From: Streptomyces venezuelae
Lineage (GTDB): Bacteria > Actinomycetota > Actinomycetes > Streptomycetales > Streptomycetaceae
Assembly: GCF_008642335.1 (NCBI RefSeq)
Contig: NZ_CP029191.1
Location: 4,154,001 to 4,218,000, forward strand
Direction of reading: 5' to 3'
DNA length: 64,000 nt
Shown here piece after piece: positions 8,599-17,038 of the stretch. How positions within the stretch are numbered: position 1 is the first letter of the stretch; each line of letters begins with the position of its first letter. The position numbers and the translations under genes are program-made. Under the pieces are notes generated by a model. That model saw nothing but the letters and a program-made list of their open reading frames with translations, had not been told where the DNA came from and ran no database searches.

Positions 8599-9614
8599 GC
8601 CGTGGCCTCTTCCTTCAGGTCCGTCGTGGGGGTCTGGTGCGAGGCGTCCGTGCCGGTCAGGGCGAGGAACACCTCGTCGAGGCTGGGCTGGCCGAGGGAG
8701 AAGTCGTCGACGGTGATCCCGGCGCGGGCGAGCTCGGCGAGCGCCCGGGAGGCCTGCTCGGCGGCACCACCCCCACTCGATCCGGTACTCGTCCCGTCCG
8801 CCCCCACCCGCGCCGTCAGCGCGACCGGATCCGGCTCCAGCTGCACCTGCTCACCGAGCACCGCGCCGAGGAGCCGCGCCGCCTCCTCGCGCTGTGCGGC
8901 CTCCCGCAGCCGCACATGCACCGAGCCCGCGCCGACCGACGCCTTGAGCTCGCCCTTGGTGCCCTCCGCGATGACCTTGCCCCGGTCGATGACGGCGATC
9001 CGCGCCGCCAACTGGTCGGCCTCGTCGAGGTACTGCGTGGTGAGGAGGACCGTCGTGCCGTGCCTGACGACCGCACGCACGATGTCCCAGACCTGGTTGC
9101 GGCTGCGCGGGTCGAGGCCCGTCGTCGGCTCGTCGAGGAACAGCAGGTCGGGGGTGTTCAGGATGGACGCGGCGATGTCGATGCGGCGCCGCATGCCGCC
9201 CGAGTAGTTCTTCACCTGCCGCGCCGCGGCCTCCGTGAGCCCGAACGCTTCGAGCAGCTGCCCGGCACGCCCGCGCGCCCGCTGCTTGGAGTGCCCGGTG
9301 AGCCGACCGAGCAGGATCAGGTTCTCCAGGCCGGTCAGATCCTCGTCGACCGACGCGTACTGCCCGGTCAGGCTCACCCGGCCGCGTACGGCGTCCGCCT
9401 CCCGGACGACGTCGTGCCCGAACACGTGCGCCTCGCCCCCGTCGGGCCGCAGCAGCGTGGCGAGCATCTTGACCGCCGTGGTCTTGCCCGCCCCGTTCGG
9501 TCCCAGTACGCCGTAGACCGTGCCGGCCGGGACGGAGAGGTCGATGCCGTCGACCGCGCGGTTGTCGCCGAAGGTCTTCACCAGACCCGCGGTCTCGATG
9601 GCCATGCTGCTCAT
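8595..9614 (-). CDS. ABC transporter ATP-binding protein (DrrA family)
   Basis: A 339-residue ATPase. Walker A is GPNGAGKTT (about residue 38), the ABC signature is [10 protein letters not shown], and Walker B is [13 protein letters not shown] followed by the H-loop region. The C-terminal extension (from about residue 225, [24 protein letters not shown]...) is the DrrA-type regulatory domain and includes a Gly/Ser-rich insert. ATG 9614 is preferred because the protein then begins just before the domain ([15 protein letters not shown]) and AGAAGG lies 12 bases upstream. The in-frame ATG at 9659 has no ribosome site. It forms a coupled operon with the permease. Confidence 0.92.
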   Translation of the reverse strand: MSSMAIETAGLVKTFGDNRAVDGIDLSVPAGTVYGVLGPNGAGKTTAVKMLATLLRPDGGEAHVFGHDVVREADAVRGRVSLTGQYASVDEDLTGLENLILLGRLTGHSKQRARGRAGQLLEAFGLTEAAARQVKNYSGGMRRRIDIAASILNTPDLLFLDEPTTGLDPRSRNQVWDIVRAVVRHGTTVLLTTQYLDEADQLAARIAVIDRGKVIAEGTKGELKASVGAGSVHVRLREAAQREEAARLLGAVLGEQVQLEPDPVALTARVGADGTSTGSSGGGAAEQASRALAELARAGITVDDFSLGQPSLDEVFLALTGTDASHQTPTTDLKEEATA

Positions 9615-9772
9615 GTCCGCCCGCCTTCTCACAGGAGCAAGAGGTAAAGGATTCGTCATGAGGGCAGACCCGGGCCGCCCCGGAAACTCATCGCTTTCAG
9701 CGTAGGGAAGCTCTCCGGTGGAGCGTTCGCCCGAACGGGTGTTATCTGGATGAGGGGGCGAGGAGGCTGATC

Positions 9773-10129
9773 ATGCGAATCGCTCTGAGCGTGGCGGCGC
9801 TGCTGACTTTCGGGACCGTTGCGGCCACCGCCACCGCTGCCGCCGCTCCCGCCCACAACAACGACGGCGTCATCTGGGGCACCGTCGTCTCGGGCCCGGA
9901 CCTGAAGGTCAGGGACGAGCCGAGTACGCACGGCAGGATCCTGGCGAAGATGCCGTACGGCAGCGAGGACCGCGTCAAATGCGCCGTACAAGGCATGTCC
10001 GTCCACGGCAACCCGCGGTGGTACTGGCTGGAGGGCGAGCGCGGCTGGGTGAGCGCGGAGTACGTCGACACGGGCGGCCGTCACGTGCCGAGCTGCGGGT
10101 CTTCGTCCGAGGACCCGTGCGCGTACTGA
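9773..10129 (+). CDS. secreted SH3-domain-like protein
   Basis: A 118-residue protein with a signal peptide (MRIALSVAALLTFGTVAATATAAAA, cut near residue 25). The remainder is a single bacterial-SH3-like domain: GTVVSGPDLKVRDEPSTHGRILAKMPYGS, with the LxVRxxPSTxxxIL pattern, then VKCAVQGMSVHGNPRWYWLEGERGWVSAEYV. Such domains often bind peptidoglycan or peptides. Three Cys residues may include one disulfide pair. GAGGAGG lies well placed before the ATG. It may be transcribed with the small membrane protein 58 bases downstream. Confidence 0.8.
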   Translation: MRIALSVAALLTFGTVAATATAAAAPAHNNDGVIWGTVVSGPDLKVRDEPSTHGRILAKMPYGSEDRVKCAVQGMSVHGNPRWYWLEGERGWVSAEYVDTGGRHVPSCGSSSEDPCAY

Positions 10130-10158
10130 CTGACGTACTGACTGACGTACTGAATCGC
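10123..10158. repeat. 12-bp tandem repeat across a stop codon
   Basis: Two perfect units GTACTGACTGAC and a third, GTACTGAATCGC, run in tandem. The first TGA of the array is the stop of the SH3-like gene. Because every unit carries TGA and the sequence continues with further TGACs, readthrough would be stopped quickly. Confidence 0.75.
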
Positions 10159-10187
10159 GTACGCAGGGGGCCGAGAAGGGAACCGTC

Positions 10188-10592
10188 ATGGCACACACCG
10201 CACCCGTCCACTACGCGCCCCGCACCCGGACGCCCGCGACGTCCTCCACATCCGCGTCCCGCTGGGCGGGCCTCGCCCTGCTCGCGGGGGTCGTCTACGG
10301 ACTCTGGGCCTGCGCCATCCGGCGCGACGGCGGGCCGATCACCACCGGGAACGTCATGTTCGGAGTGGTGACCGGCCTGATGTTCGCCGCCGTCATGTTC
10401 GCCCTGCACCGCCTGGCGCCCTCGCTCCCGCGCGAGCTGCGCGCCCTGTCCTGGGCGGCGTTCGCGGGCATCGCGCTCGGCTTCCTCTGCAGCCTTGGCG
10501 GGTCGAGTGTGCTGCGGTCCACCGTGATCGCGCTGGTGGTCGCGGCGGGTGTGTTCGCGGCGGTGTTCTACCGCTACTACACGACCGAGTGA
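10188..10592 (+). CDS. small four-helix membrane protein of unknown function
   Basis: A 134-residue protein with a 25-residue Thr/Ser/Pro-rich cytoplasmic start and four predicted membrane helices (WAGLALLAGVVYGLWAC, VMFGVVTGLMFAAVMFAL, LSWAAFAGIALGFLCSLGG, STVIALVVAAGVFAAVFYRYY). AGAAGGGAACC precedes the ATG. The last 16 bases overlap the end of the convergent MFS gene. No family-specific motif was recognised; such proteins are common beside actinobacterial transporters. Confidence 0.7.
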   Translation: MAHTAPVHYAPRTRTPATSSTSASRWAGLALLAGVVYGLWACAIRRDGGPITTGNVMFGVVTGLMFAAVMFALHRLAPSLPRELRALSWAAFAGIALGFLCSLGGSSVLRSTVIALVVAAGVFAAVFYRYYTTE

Positions 10593-11989
10593 GCCGTACT
10601 CTTCCCCGTCCTCCGCTCCCGGCCGCCGCCGAGCCGGCGCGCGACGAGGAGTGACGCCGCGAGCACCAGCCCGGCGTTGACGGCCACGGCCACCCCCACC
10701 CCGGACAGGACGCCCCGCGGATCCGCGTGGCCTCCTGTCCGGGCCGCCACGATCGCGCTCATCACGGGGATGCCGAGGGTGATCCCGACCTGTTGGGTCA
10801 TCGTCGCGAGCCCGGTCGCCAGGCCCTGCTCGGAGTCGGCGACGCCCGACGTGGCGGTCACCATGAAGCCCACGATCAGCAGCATGTTGCCGACACCGCC
10901 CACGAACGTCGCGGCGAGCAGCAGATACAGCCACCCGCCGGACGTCCCGAGCGCGACCAGCGACACCGTGGCGGCGGCCTGCACCACACCCCCGCCGAGG
11001 ATCGCCGCCCGCCCGCCGAACCGGCTCACCGCCCGCCCGCCGAGCAGCCCGCCGACCACCGTGCCGACGCCGAGGACACCGAAGGCGAGGCCCGTGGCGA
11101 GAGCGGAGTATCCGAGTACTTCCTGCAGGTAGAGCGTCATGAGGAAGACCAGCGAGGTCTCCGTGGCGAAGGCGATCAGGCCCGCCGCGTTGCCCCAGAC
11201 GACCGAGCGGCGCCGCATGATGCGGACGGGCACGAGGGGCGCGGGCGAGCGCTGCTCCACGAACCAGAAGGCGACGAGCAGCGCGGCCCCCGCGAGGAGC
11301 GAGCCGAGGGCGAGAGGCTCGGTCCAGCCGTTCTCACCGGCCCGCGTGAGCCCGTGGACGAGGGCCAGCAGCCCACCCGTGACGGTGACCGCGCCCGGCA
11401 GGTCGAGCCGGTGCCTGCACACGATCCGCGAGTCGGTGAGGAGGGAGGGCGCGAGGGCGACGACGGCGGCCGCGACGGGCACGTTGATGAAGAACGCCCA
11501 GCGCCAGGAGAGCAGTTCGGTGAGGAGTCCGCCGAGGATGGCGCCGGTGGTGAAGCCGGCGGACATCAGCGCGCCGTTGAGGCCGAGGGCCCGGTCGCGC
11601 AGCGGCCCCTCGCGGAACGCGGTGGTGAGCAGGGCGAGCCCGGCGGGGGTGACGGCCGCCGTGGAAAGACCCTGCAGCACGCGCGCCGCGAGCAGGACCT
11701 CCGGGGAGGTGGCGAGGCCGCCCAGGGCGGAGGAGAGGCCGAGCAGCGCCATGCCGCCGATGAAGAGCCTTTTGCGCCCGAAGAGGTCGGCGACGCGGCC
11801 GAAGAGGAGCGTGAATCCGGCGGCGGCGAGCGCGAAGGAGGTGGCGATCCACTGGAGGTCGGCGAGGGCGAAGCCGAGGCCTTCGCCGACGACGGGCAGG
11901 GCGACGTTCAGGATGGAGAAGTCCACGGCGATCATGAACTGGGAGCCGAGGAGAAGGGTCAGGACGAGCTTCTGCCGCGCCGTCATCAT
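10577..11989 (-). CDS. MFS drug exporter, 14-helix DHA2 (EmrB/QacA) type
   Basis: About 470 residues with 13-14 predicted membrane segments. DHA2 features include VDFSILNVALPVVGEGLGF with the DxxIVNVALP-like motif in helix 1, LQWIATSFALAAAGFTLLFGRVADLFGRKRLF (motif A), and the helix 5 antiporter motif region LMSAGFTTGAILGGLL. The family exports cationic and hydrophobic drugs by proton antiport. The start region is GTGATGATG: ATG 11989 sits eight bases after GGAG, while GTG 11992 is the longest possible start. It overlaps the stop of the upstream GDSL gene, so the two form a coupled pair. Confidence 0.88.
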   Translation of the reverse strand: MMTARQKLVLTLLLGSQFMIAVDFSILNVALPVVGEGLGFALADLQWIATSFALAAAGFTLLFGRVADLFGRKRLFIGGMALLGLSSALGGLATSPEVLLAARVLQGLSTAAVTPAGLALLTTAFREGPLRDRALGLNGALMSAGFTTGAILGGLLTELLSWRWAFFINVPVAAAVVALAPSLLTDSRIVCRHRLDLPGAVTVTGGLLALVHGLTRAGENGWTEPLALGSLLAGAALLVAFWFVEQRSPAPLVPVRIMRRRSVVWGNAAGLIAFATETSLVFLMTLYLQEVLGYSALATGLAFGVLGVGTVVGGLLGGRAVSRFGGRAAILGGGVVQAAATVSLVALGTSGGWLYLLLAATFVGGVGNMLLIVGFMVTATSGVADSEQGLATGLATMTQQVGITLGIPVMSAIVAARTGGHADPRGVLSGVGVAVAVNAGLVLAASLLVARRLGGGRERRTGKSTAHSVV

Positions 11990-13266
11990 CACAGGGTCTC
12001 CAGGTCCACCGCGCGGGCCATGGCCCGGTAGCCCGCGTCGTTCGGGTGCAGGTGGTCGCCGCTGTCGTAGGCGGGGGCGATGCGCTCGGGGTCCCGCGGG
12101 TCGGCGAGGGCCTTGTCGAAGTCGACGTACGCGTCGTACTCGCCGGACGTCCGTACCCAGTCGTTGAACTCGTCGCTCACGGCGGCGGCGTGCTTGCCGT
12201 AGTGGTCGGAGCCGCCGAGGGGGAGGAGGGTGGCGCCGACGATCCGCACGCCCTTGGCACGCGCCTTACGTATCAACTCCGTGTGCCCGTTGATGAGTTC
12301 GCGGGCGGAGACGACCGGGGCGGGCTTGTAGGTGGGCTTGTCGGTCTCGCTGTACCCGATGTCGTTGAGGCCTTCGAGGACGACGACCGTGCCGACGCCG
12401 GGCAGGTCGAGGGCGTCGCGCGCGAACCGGTTGGCGCTCTTCTCGCCGTACCAGGCGGAGTCGTTGAGGACCATGTTGCCGCCGATGCCGGAGTTGAGGA
12501 CGGGCCGCGGCTCGCCCGCCTTCTCCAGCCGCTCGGCGAGCGCGTCGGACCAGCGGCGGTCGCGGTCGGTGGAGGAGGCGAAGCCGTCGGTGATGGAGTC
12601 GCCGAAGAGGACGACGCCGTCGCGCTTCTTCGCTGTGCGTGCCGCGGGGGAGCCGCCGACGTCCACGCCGGAGAGGTAGTACCAGGACTCCGTGGACTCG
12701 CCGAAGGCGCGGCCGCCCGTGTCGGCCGTGTGGTCCCCGTCGGCGCGGTAGCTGGTCGCGAAGGACTGGGCGTGGAAGGTGGCGGGGCCGGTCGTACCGG
12801 AGAGGTGGAGGGTGACGGTGACGGACTCGAAGGGTTGGAGATCCAGCTTGCCGGCGTCGCTGACGAGTTGCCGTTGGGCGGGAATGGTGACGCCCCGCTT
12901 TCCGCCGAAGGTGAGCGGGGTGAGCGACCCCTTCTCGACGGATGCCGAGCCCTTCTCCTTCGTACGGGCGATCGTCGCGCTCTCGATCCGCAGCGGCGAG
13001 CTGCCGTACGCGTTGGAGAGCCGGATGCGGGCTCTGTCGCCGCCTTCGGTGACGCGGACGACCTGGCGGAGGGTCTGGTCGTCGAAGCCGGCCTCGGACC
13101 AGTTGGGCTTGAAGCCGGTGCTGGGGCGCTGTGGGGCGCTCGCCCAGGCGGCGGTCCAGGACGCGTGTCGCTCCGCGGGCGAGGCCTGGGCTCCTGCGGT
13201 GAGGGCGAGGGCGACGGCGGTGGCGGTGGCGGTGGCGACGAAGGCCGTGCGGGTACGCGAAATCAT
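11989..13266 (-). CDS. secreted SGNH/GDSL hydrolase (esterase/lipase)
   Basis: A 425-residue secreted hydrolase. After a signal peptide (residues 1-29), a beta-rich N-terminal domain (about 35-205) precedes the SGNH domain. Catalytic blocks are all present: LFGDSITDG with nucleophile Ser near 224, SGIGGNMV (block II Gly near 262), EGLNDIG (block III Asn near 301) and GDHLHPNDAGY (block V Asp and His). ATG 13266 follows a CTGGAG site and gives a normal signal peptide; the longer frame to 13359 lacks one. Similar two-domain proteins in Streptomyces are annotated as lipases or rhamnogalacturonan acetylesterase-like enzymes. The substrate is unknown. It is coupled to the MFS gene. Confidence 0.88.
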   Translation of the reverse strand: MISRTRTAFVATATATAVALALTAGAQASPAERHASWTAAWASAPQRPSTGFKPNWSEAGFDDQTLRQVVRVTEGGDRARIRLSNAYGSSPLRIESATIARTKEKGSASVEKGSLTPLTFGGKRGVTIPAQRQLVSDAGKLDLQPFESVTVTLHLSGTTGPATFHAQSFATSYRADGDHTADTGGRAFGESTESWYYLSGVDVGGSPAARTAKKRDGVVLFGDSITDGFASSTDRDRRWSDALAERLEKAGEPRPVLNSGIGGNMVLNDSAWYGEKSANRFARDALDLPGVGTVVVLEGLNDIGYSETDKPTYKPAPVVSARELINGHTELIRKARAKGVRIVGATLLPLGGSDHYGKHAAAVSDEFNDWVRTSGEYDAYVDFDKALADPRDPERIAPAYDSGDHLHPNDAGYRAMARAVDLETL

Positions 13267-13421
13267 GGCGGGCTCCAGGTGGTTGGGGGGAGAAGGTGTC
13301 CGTTCGGCGGGCCGCCGTCCTGACTCCTCAAAGATCCGCCGACCGCGATCCACCATCAACGGCGATCCGTGAAACGATCGACGCGCTCGGGCTTATCGAT
13401 GCAGGTCACAGGGGGTATGCG

Positions 13422-14330
13422 GTGGAGCGGCAAGAGCTGGAGACGTTCTTGACCCTGGCCGAGGAGCTGCACTTCGGCCGCACCGCGGAGCGGCTGCTGC
13501 TCTCGCAGGCGCGGGTCAGCCAGACGCTGAAGAAGCTGGAGCGCAGGATCGGTGCGCCGCTTTTCGAGCGCACGAGCCGCGTGGTGCGGCTGTCGCCGCT
13601 CGGGCGTCAGCTGTACGAGGATCTGGCGCCGCTCCACAAGGAGATGGAGGCGGCGGTGGCCCGCGCGAAGGACGCCGCGCGGGGCGTCGGCGGTGAGCTG
13701 AACGTCGGCTTCCTCGGGGCGGGTGCGGGGACGCTGACCGCGCCGATCCTGACGTTGTTCCGGGAGCGGAGTCCGGGGGTGGAGGTGCGGATGCGGGAGA
13801 CCCAGTTCCAGGATCCGCTGGGTGCGTTGCGGGGCGGCGAGATCGACGTGCTCTTCACGTGCCTTCCGGTCCGGGAACCGGACCTGGCGGTCGGCCCGAT
13901 CGTCATCAACGAGCCGCGTCTCCTCGCGATGCCGGTCGGCCACCCGTTGGCCGGGCGGACCTCCGTCTCCCTGGAGGAGTTGGCGGGCGAGACGTTCTTC
14001 GGCGTCGTGAACGGGGCGCCCGCGTACTGGTGGGACTTCCACGTGCCGCCGCGCACGCCGAGCGGGCGTGAGATCCGCCGGGGCCAGGCGGTGGCCTCCT
14101 TCCAGGAACTGATGACGCTCGTCGCGGCGGGGCGGGGGGTCTCGCCGGTCGTCGCGTCCGTGGAGAAGTACTACGCGCGGCCCGGCGTCACGTTCGTGCC
14201 CCTGCACGACGTGCCGTCCGCGGACGTCGCGCTGATCCACCGGGCGGTGGGGACGAGTGCGGGGGTGGAGGGGTTTGTTCGGGTGGTGCGGGATGTGGTT
14301 GCTGCGAATGGGGGGCCGGCGGCGTTCTAG
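13422..14330 (+). CDS. LysR-family transcriptional regulator
   Basis: A 302-residue LysR regulator. GTG 13422 is chosen because AGGGGG is seven bases upstream and the HTH then starts at residue 4 (RQELETFLTLAEELHFGRTAERLLLSQARVSQTLKKLERRIG). The in-frame extension back to 13296 overlaps the divergent promoter. LHFGRTAERL with HFxRAA-like spacing and the effector domain (VEVRMRETQFQDPLGALRGGEIDVLFTCLPV) resemble the BenM/CbbR branch. It is divergent from the GDSL-MFS operon by 155 bases and probably regulates it. The inverted-repeat element begins six bases after its stop. Confidence 0.9.
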   Translation: MERQELETFLTLAEELHFGRTAERLLLSQARVSQTLKKLERRIGAPLFERTSRVVRLSPLGRQLYEDLAPLHKEMEAAVARAKDAARGVGGELNVGFLGAGAGTLTAPILTLFRERSPGVEVRMRETQFQDPLGALRGGEIDVLFTCLPVREPDLAVGPIVINEPRLLAMPVGHPLAGRTSVSLEELAGETFFGVVNGAPAYWWDFHVPPRTPSGREIRRGQAVASFQELMTLVAAGRGVSPVVASVEKYYARPGVTFVPLHDVPSADVALIHRAVGTSAGVEGFVRVVRDVVAANGGPAAF

Positions 14331-14336
14331 GGGGGG

Positions 14337-15773
14337 GCGGGCGGGGACTTCGGTGGACCGGCACCGGGTGGTCACCGGGGCCGCCCGGTGTTGTCCGGAG
14401 TGTGGCGGCTCCGGGCCGCGAGTAAAGGGCGCTGCGCTGCGCTCCGCGTCGGCTTCGCCGATTCCGCTCCGCTCCACCCTTGACTCCCGCCCCTCCACCG
14501 CGACTCGACCCTTGACCCGGACGGCCAGGGGTGGGGCCGGCGGGGACCGCTGGGATGGGTCATCACCCTTCGCGGCCGGGTGCGGCCCGGTCCATCGCGG
14601 GTGGCCGCCACGGTCGCGGTTCCGCCAGCCGCGCGGCGTTGCCGCTCGGGTCATTCCCTCGCGTGGCCGGGTGCGGCCCGGCCCATCGTGGGCGGCGGTC
14701 ACGGTTCGGGGCGGGTCAGCCGCTTTCGTTTCCGGCTGCGGACCGGCTCATCGTGCGTGGGCGGGATGGTCGAGGTGCTGTGTCCGGTCGGGGGCCGCGC
14801 CGTCCGGCACCTACTTTGGGAAAGTTGCGAATGGAGTGGCCGCGCGCCCCCTCGGCAGACCGAATGCGCCCCCGGCGGTGGGGACAGGCCACCCCCCCCC
14901 GGCACCTACTTTGGGAAAGTTGCGAATCGATTGGCCGCGCGCCCCCCGCCCAAGCCCAATGCGCCCCTCCTGGCATGCCAGTGCGCCACGTCGGATGCGC
15001 GAGGCGGGTAGGAGGTGGGACGGTGCCCCGGATGCCGGATGCCGGATGCCGGATGCCGGATGCGGGGTGAGGGGTGAGGGGCAGCAGGGTGCGCGGTGTG
15101 CGGCGGCCGGGTCGGCACGCCGTACGCGAGGTGATCACCAGGCCGACCGGAGGAGGCGACCGCCCCCGGCCCCCCTCCGGCACCTGCTTCGGGAAAGTTG
15201 CGAACCGACCCGCCGCGCGCCCCCCTCCCACACCCCGCACGCCGTCCCGCCCACCACCCGTCGAGCTCACCGGGCACAGCAAACGGGCATACCAGGGGGG
15301 CGCACTCGATCCGCCGAGGGGGCGTGCGGCGGCCGCATTCGCAACTTTCCCGAAGTAGGTGCCGGGAGGGACCGCTGCCACTCAATTGCTGGGGGCGCAT
15401 TCGGTCTGCTGAGGGGGCGCGCGGCCGATCGATTCGCAACTTTCCGAAAGTAGGTGCCGGAGGGCGCGGCCTCCGACCGGGCAGGGCACATCGAGCATGT
15501 CGCCCGCTCGCAATGGGCCGGTCCGCACCCGGCAGTGAAAGGGGATGACCCATCCCAGCGGTCCCCGCCGGCCCCACCCCTGGCCGTCCGGGTCAACATC
15601 AGCTCGCGGTGGAGGGGCGGGAGTCAAGGGTGGAGCGGAGCGGAATCGGCGAAGCCGACGCGGAGCGCAGCGGAGCGCCCTTTACTCGCGGCCCGGAACC
15701 GCCACACTCCGGACAACACCGGGCGGCCCCGGTGACCATCGAAGGCACCGGCCCACCGAAGTCCCCGCCCGCC
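14337..15773. repeat. large inverted-repeat element, copy 1 (1.44 kb, no gene)
   Basis: This gene-free tract is one imperfect palindrome. The left arm (14337-14575) and right arm (about 15535-15773) are near-identical inverted repeats; both begin GGCGGGCGGGGACTTCGGTG and run through GTCACCGGGGCCGCCCGGTG and AGTAAAGGGCGC. Inside the left arm are a ~91-bp tandem unit (from 14572 and 14663) and five copies of a 27-bp motif with core CTACTTYGGGAAAGTTGC: direct at 14806-14832, 14901-14927 and 15179-15205; inverted at 15337-15363 and 15432-15458. A GGATGCC heptamer is repeated near 15027-15062. Frames through the tract are Arg/Pro-rich and lack plausible starts, so I see no gene. A second copy is at 47670-49173. 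The nature is unknown. Confidence 0.85.
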
Positions 15774-15811
15774 TTCCCCGCCGCCCCCGGCCCCCCGTGC
15801 AGGATGCCCCC

Positions 15812-16441
15812 ATGACCGCTCTGAGCTATTCCGCCGCATTCATCACCTTCTTCTCCGTGGTCGGACCCCCCAAGGTCCTGCTCGCCTTCGCCGGGCTCGC
15901 GCAGACCCACCCCACCGCCGAGCTGCGCCGGATCGCCCTGATCTCGTCGGCGGCGGCGGTCCTCGTGGGACTGGTGACCGGCATCGCCTCGCCCTGGCTC
16001 CTCGATCTCTTCCACATCTCGACCCCCGCGCTCCAGGTCGCCGGCGGGGTCATCTTCTTCATCTACGCCGTCGGCCTCGTCCTCGGCATCCACCTCGGCA
16101 CGGAGGCCCCGGGCCCCGACACACCGGACCTGGTCAGCGGGGTACGACAGCTGCTCATGCCGTACGTCGTGAGCCCCCTCGCGATGACGGCGGTACTGAT
16201 CGAGGGGGCCGCGCGTGACTCCTGGACGTGGCGGTCGACGGTCGTCGGCGCGTACGTCACCGTGATCGTCGTCGACCTGCTCTGCGTCGTCGTACTGGCG
16301 CGCGCCCTCAGCCGCACGCACCACGCGACGATCGAGCTCCTGGGCCGACTGCTGGGACTGTTGCTCGCCGCGGTGGGCGTGGACCTGGTGCTCGACGGGC
16401 TGACGTCACTCGGCGTCCCGGCGGACCGGGCCGACCACTGA
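15812..16441 (+). CDS. MarC-family integral membrane protein
   Basis: A 209-residue MarC protein with six predicted membrane helices. Family features are the N-terminal SAAFITFFSVVGPPKVLLAFAGL (the F-xxxxPxG region), the LQVAGGVIFFIYAVGLVLGI helix and the C-terminal LLGRLLGLLLAAVGVDLVLDGL helix. MarC proteins are of uncertain function; early links to antibiotic resistance have not held. ATG 15812 follows AGGA and begins just after the inverted-repeat element. It ends two bases from the convergent DUF7144 gene. Confidence 0.85.
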   Translation: MTALSYSAAFITFFSVVGPPKVLLAFAGLAQTHPTAELRRIALISSAAAVLVGLVTGIASPWLLDLFHISTPALQVAGGVIFFIYAVGLVLGIHLGTEAPGPDTPDLVSGVRQLLMPYVVSPLAMTAVLIEGAARDSWTWRSTVVGAYVTVIVVDLLCVVVLARALSRTHHATIELLGRLLGLLLAAVGVDLVLDGLTSLGVPADRADH

Positions 16442-16443
16442 CC

Positions 16444-16887
16444 TCACGGTCCCGCGACGTCGGAACGGTCATTGCAGAGCGCCCAGATGACGAAGACGCC
16501 GATCGCGATGGAGATGAGCGCCCAGACCGGCGTGTACGGCAGCCACAGGAACTGCGCCACGATGGCCAGCGCGGCGAGCGCGACGCCGGTCGCCCTGGCC
16601 CAGCTCGCACCCTTGAGGATGCCCCAGCCGACGACGGCCACGAGGATGCCCAGGATCAGGTGGATCCAGCCCCACGCGGTGAGGTTGAACTTGTAGACGT
16701 AGTCGCCGACACGCTCGTACACGTCGTCCTTCGCGATACCGGCGATCCCCTCGAAGATGCCGAGGATGCCGTTCACCATCATCAGGACACCGGCGAACAT
16801 CGTCCCGCCGGACGCCCAGAGCGCGGAGCCGCTCTCGTCGTGACGGGGGCTGTCCGGCTTGTTGGGCGCGGTGGCACTGCTGCTCAT
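16444..16887 (-). CDS. DUF7144-type four-helix membrane protein
   Basis: A 147-residue protein with a soluble ~25-residue start (SSSATAPNKPDSPRHDESGSA) and four membrane helices (GTMFAGVLMMVNGILGIFEGIAGI, WGWIHLILGILVAVVGWGIL, ATGVALAALAIVAQFLWLPY, ALISIAIGVFVIWALC). The WGWIHLILGI and FLWLPYYP-like segments are hallmarks of this widespread actinobacterial family of unknown role. ATG 16887 gives a normal N-terminus; a GTG at 16917 would add ten residues. Neither start has a strong ribosome site. Confidence 0.78.
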   Translation of the reverse strand: MSSSATAPNKPDSPRHDESGSALWASGGTMFAGVLMMVNGILGIFEGIAGIAKDDVYERVGDYVYKFNLTAWGWIHLILGILVAVVGWGILKGASWARATGVALAALAIVAQFLWLPYTPVWALISIAIGVFVIWALCNDRSDVAGP

Positions 16888-17000
16888 GGCGCCGCCCCAT
16901 TTCTTCCGTAGGGACACGTAGGGGCTTTCAGCGTCGAGCGGGGCGGGGTCCGGTGCGAGTGGTGTGGGCCGAACGGGTGACGGGGCGAGTCACGTGATTT

Positions 17001-17020
17001 CCATCACCTGACGGTGATGG
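17001..17020. promoter_or_regulatory. palindromic operator upstream of XRE/DUF397 pair 1
   Basis: A perfect inverted repeat CCATCACC-TGAC-GGTGATGG ends 18 bases before the ATG of the XRE gene. An XRE regulator would bind a site of this size, so autoregulation is likely. An adjacent GTCACGTGAT sequence is also partly palindromic. Confidence 0.55.
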
Positions 17021-17038
17021 CCTGGTTACTCTCGGCAC

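Noticed and set aside
14372-15548. Open frames inside inverted-repeat element 1, and the equivalents in element 2
   Set aside because: Frames run through inverted and tandem repeats in several phases, have no good ribosome sites, and give Arg/Pro/Ala-rich products that repeat themselves in other frames; no sign of coding selection.
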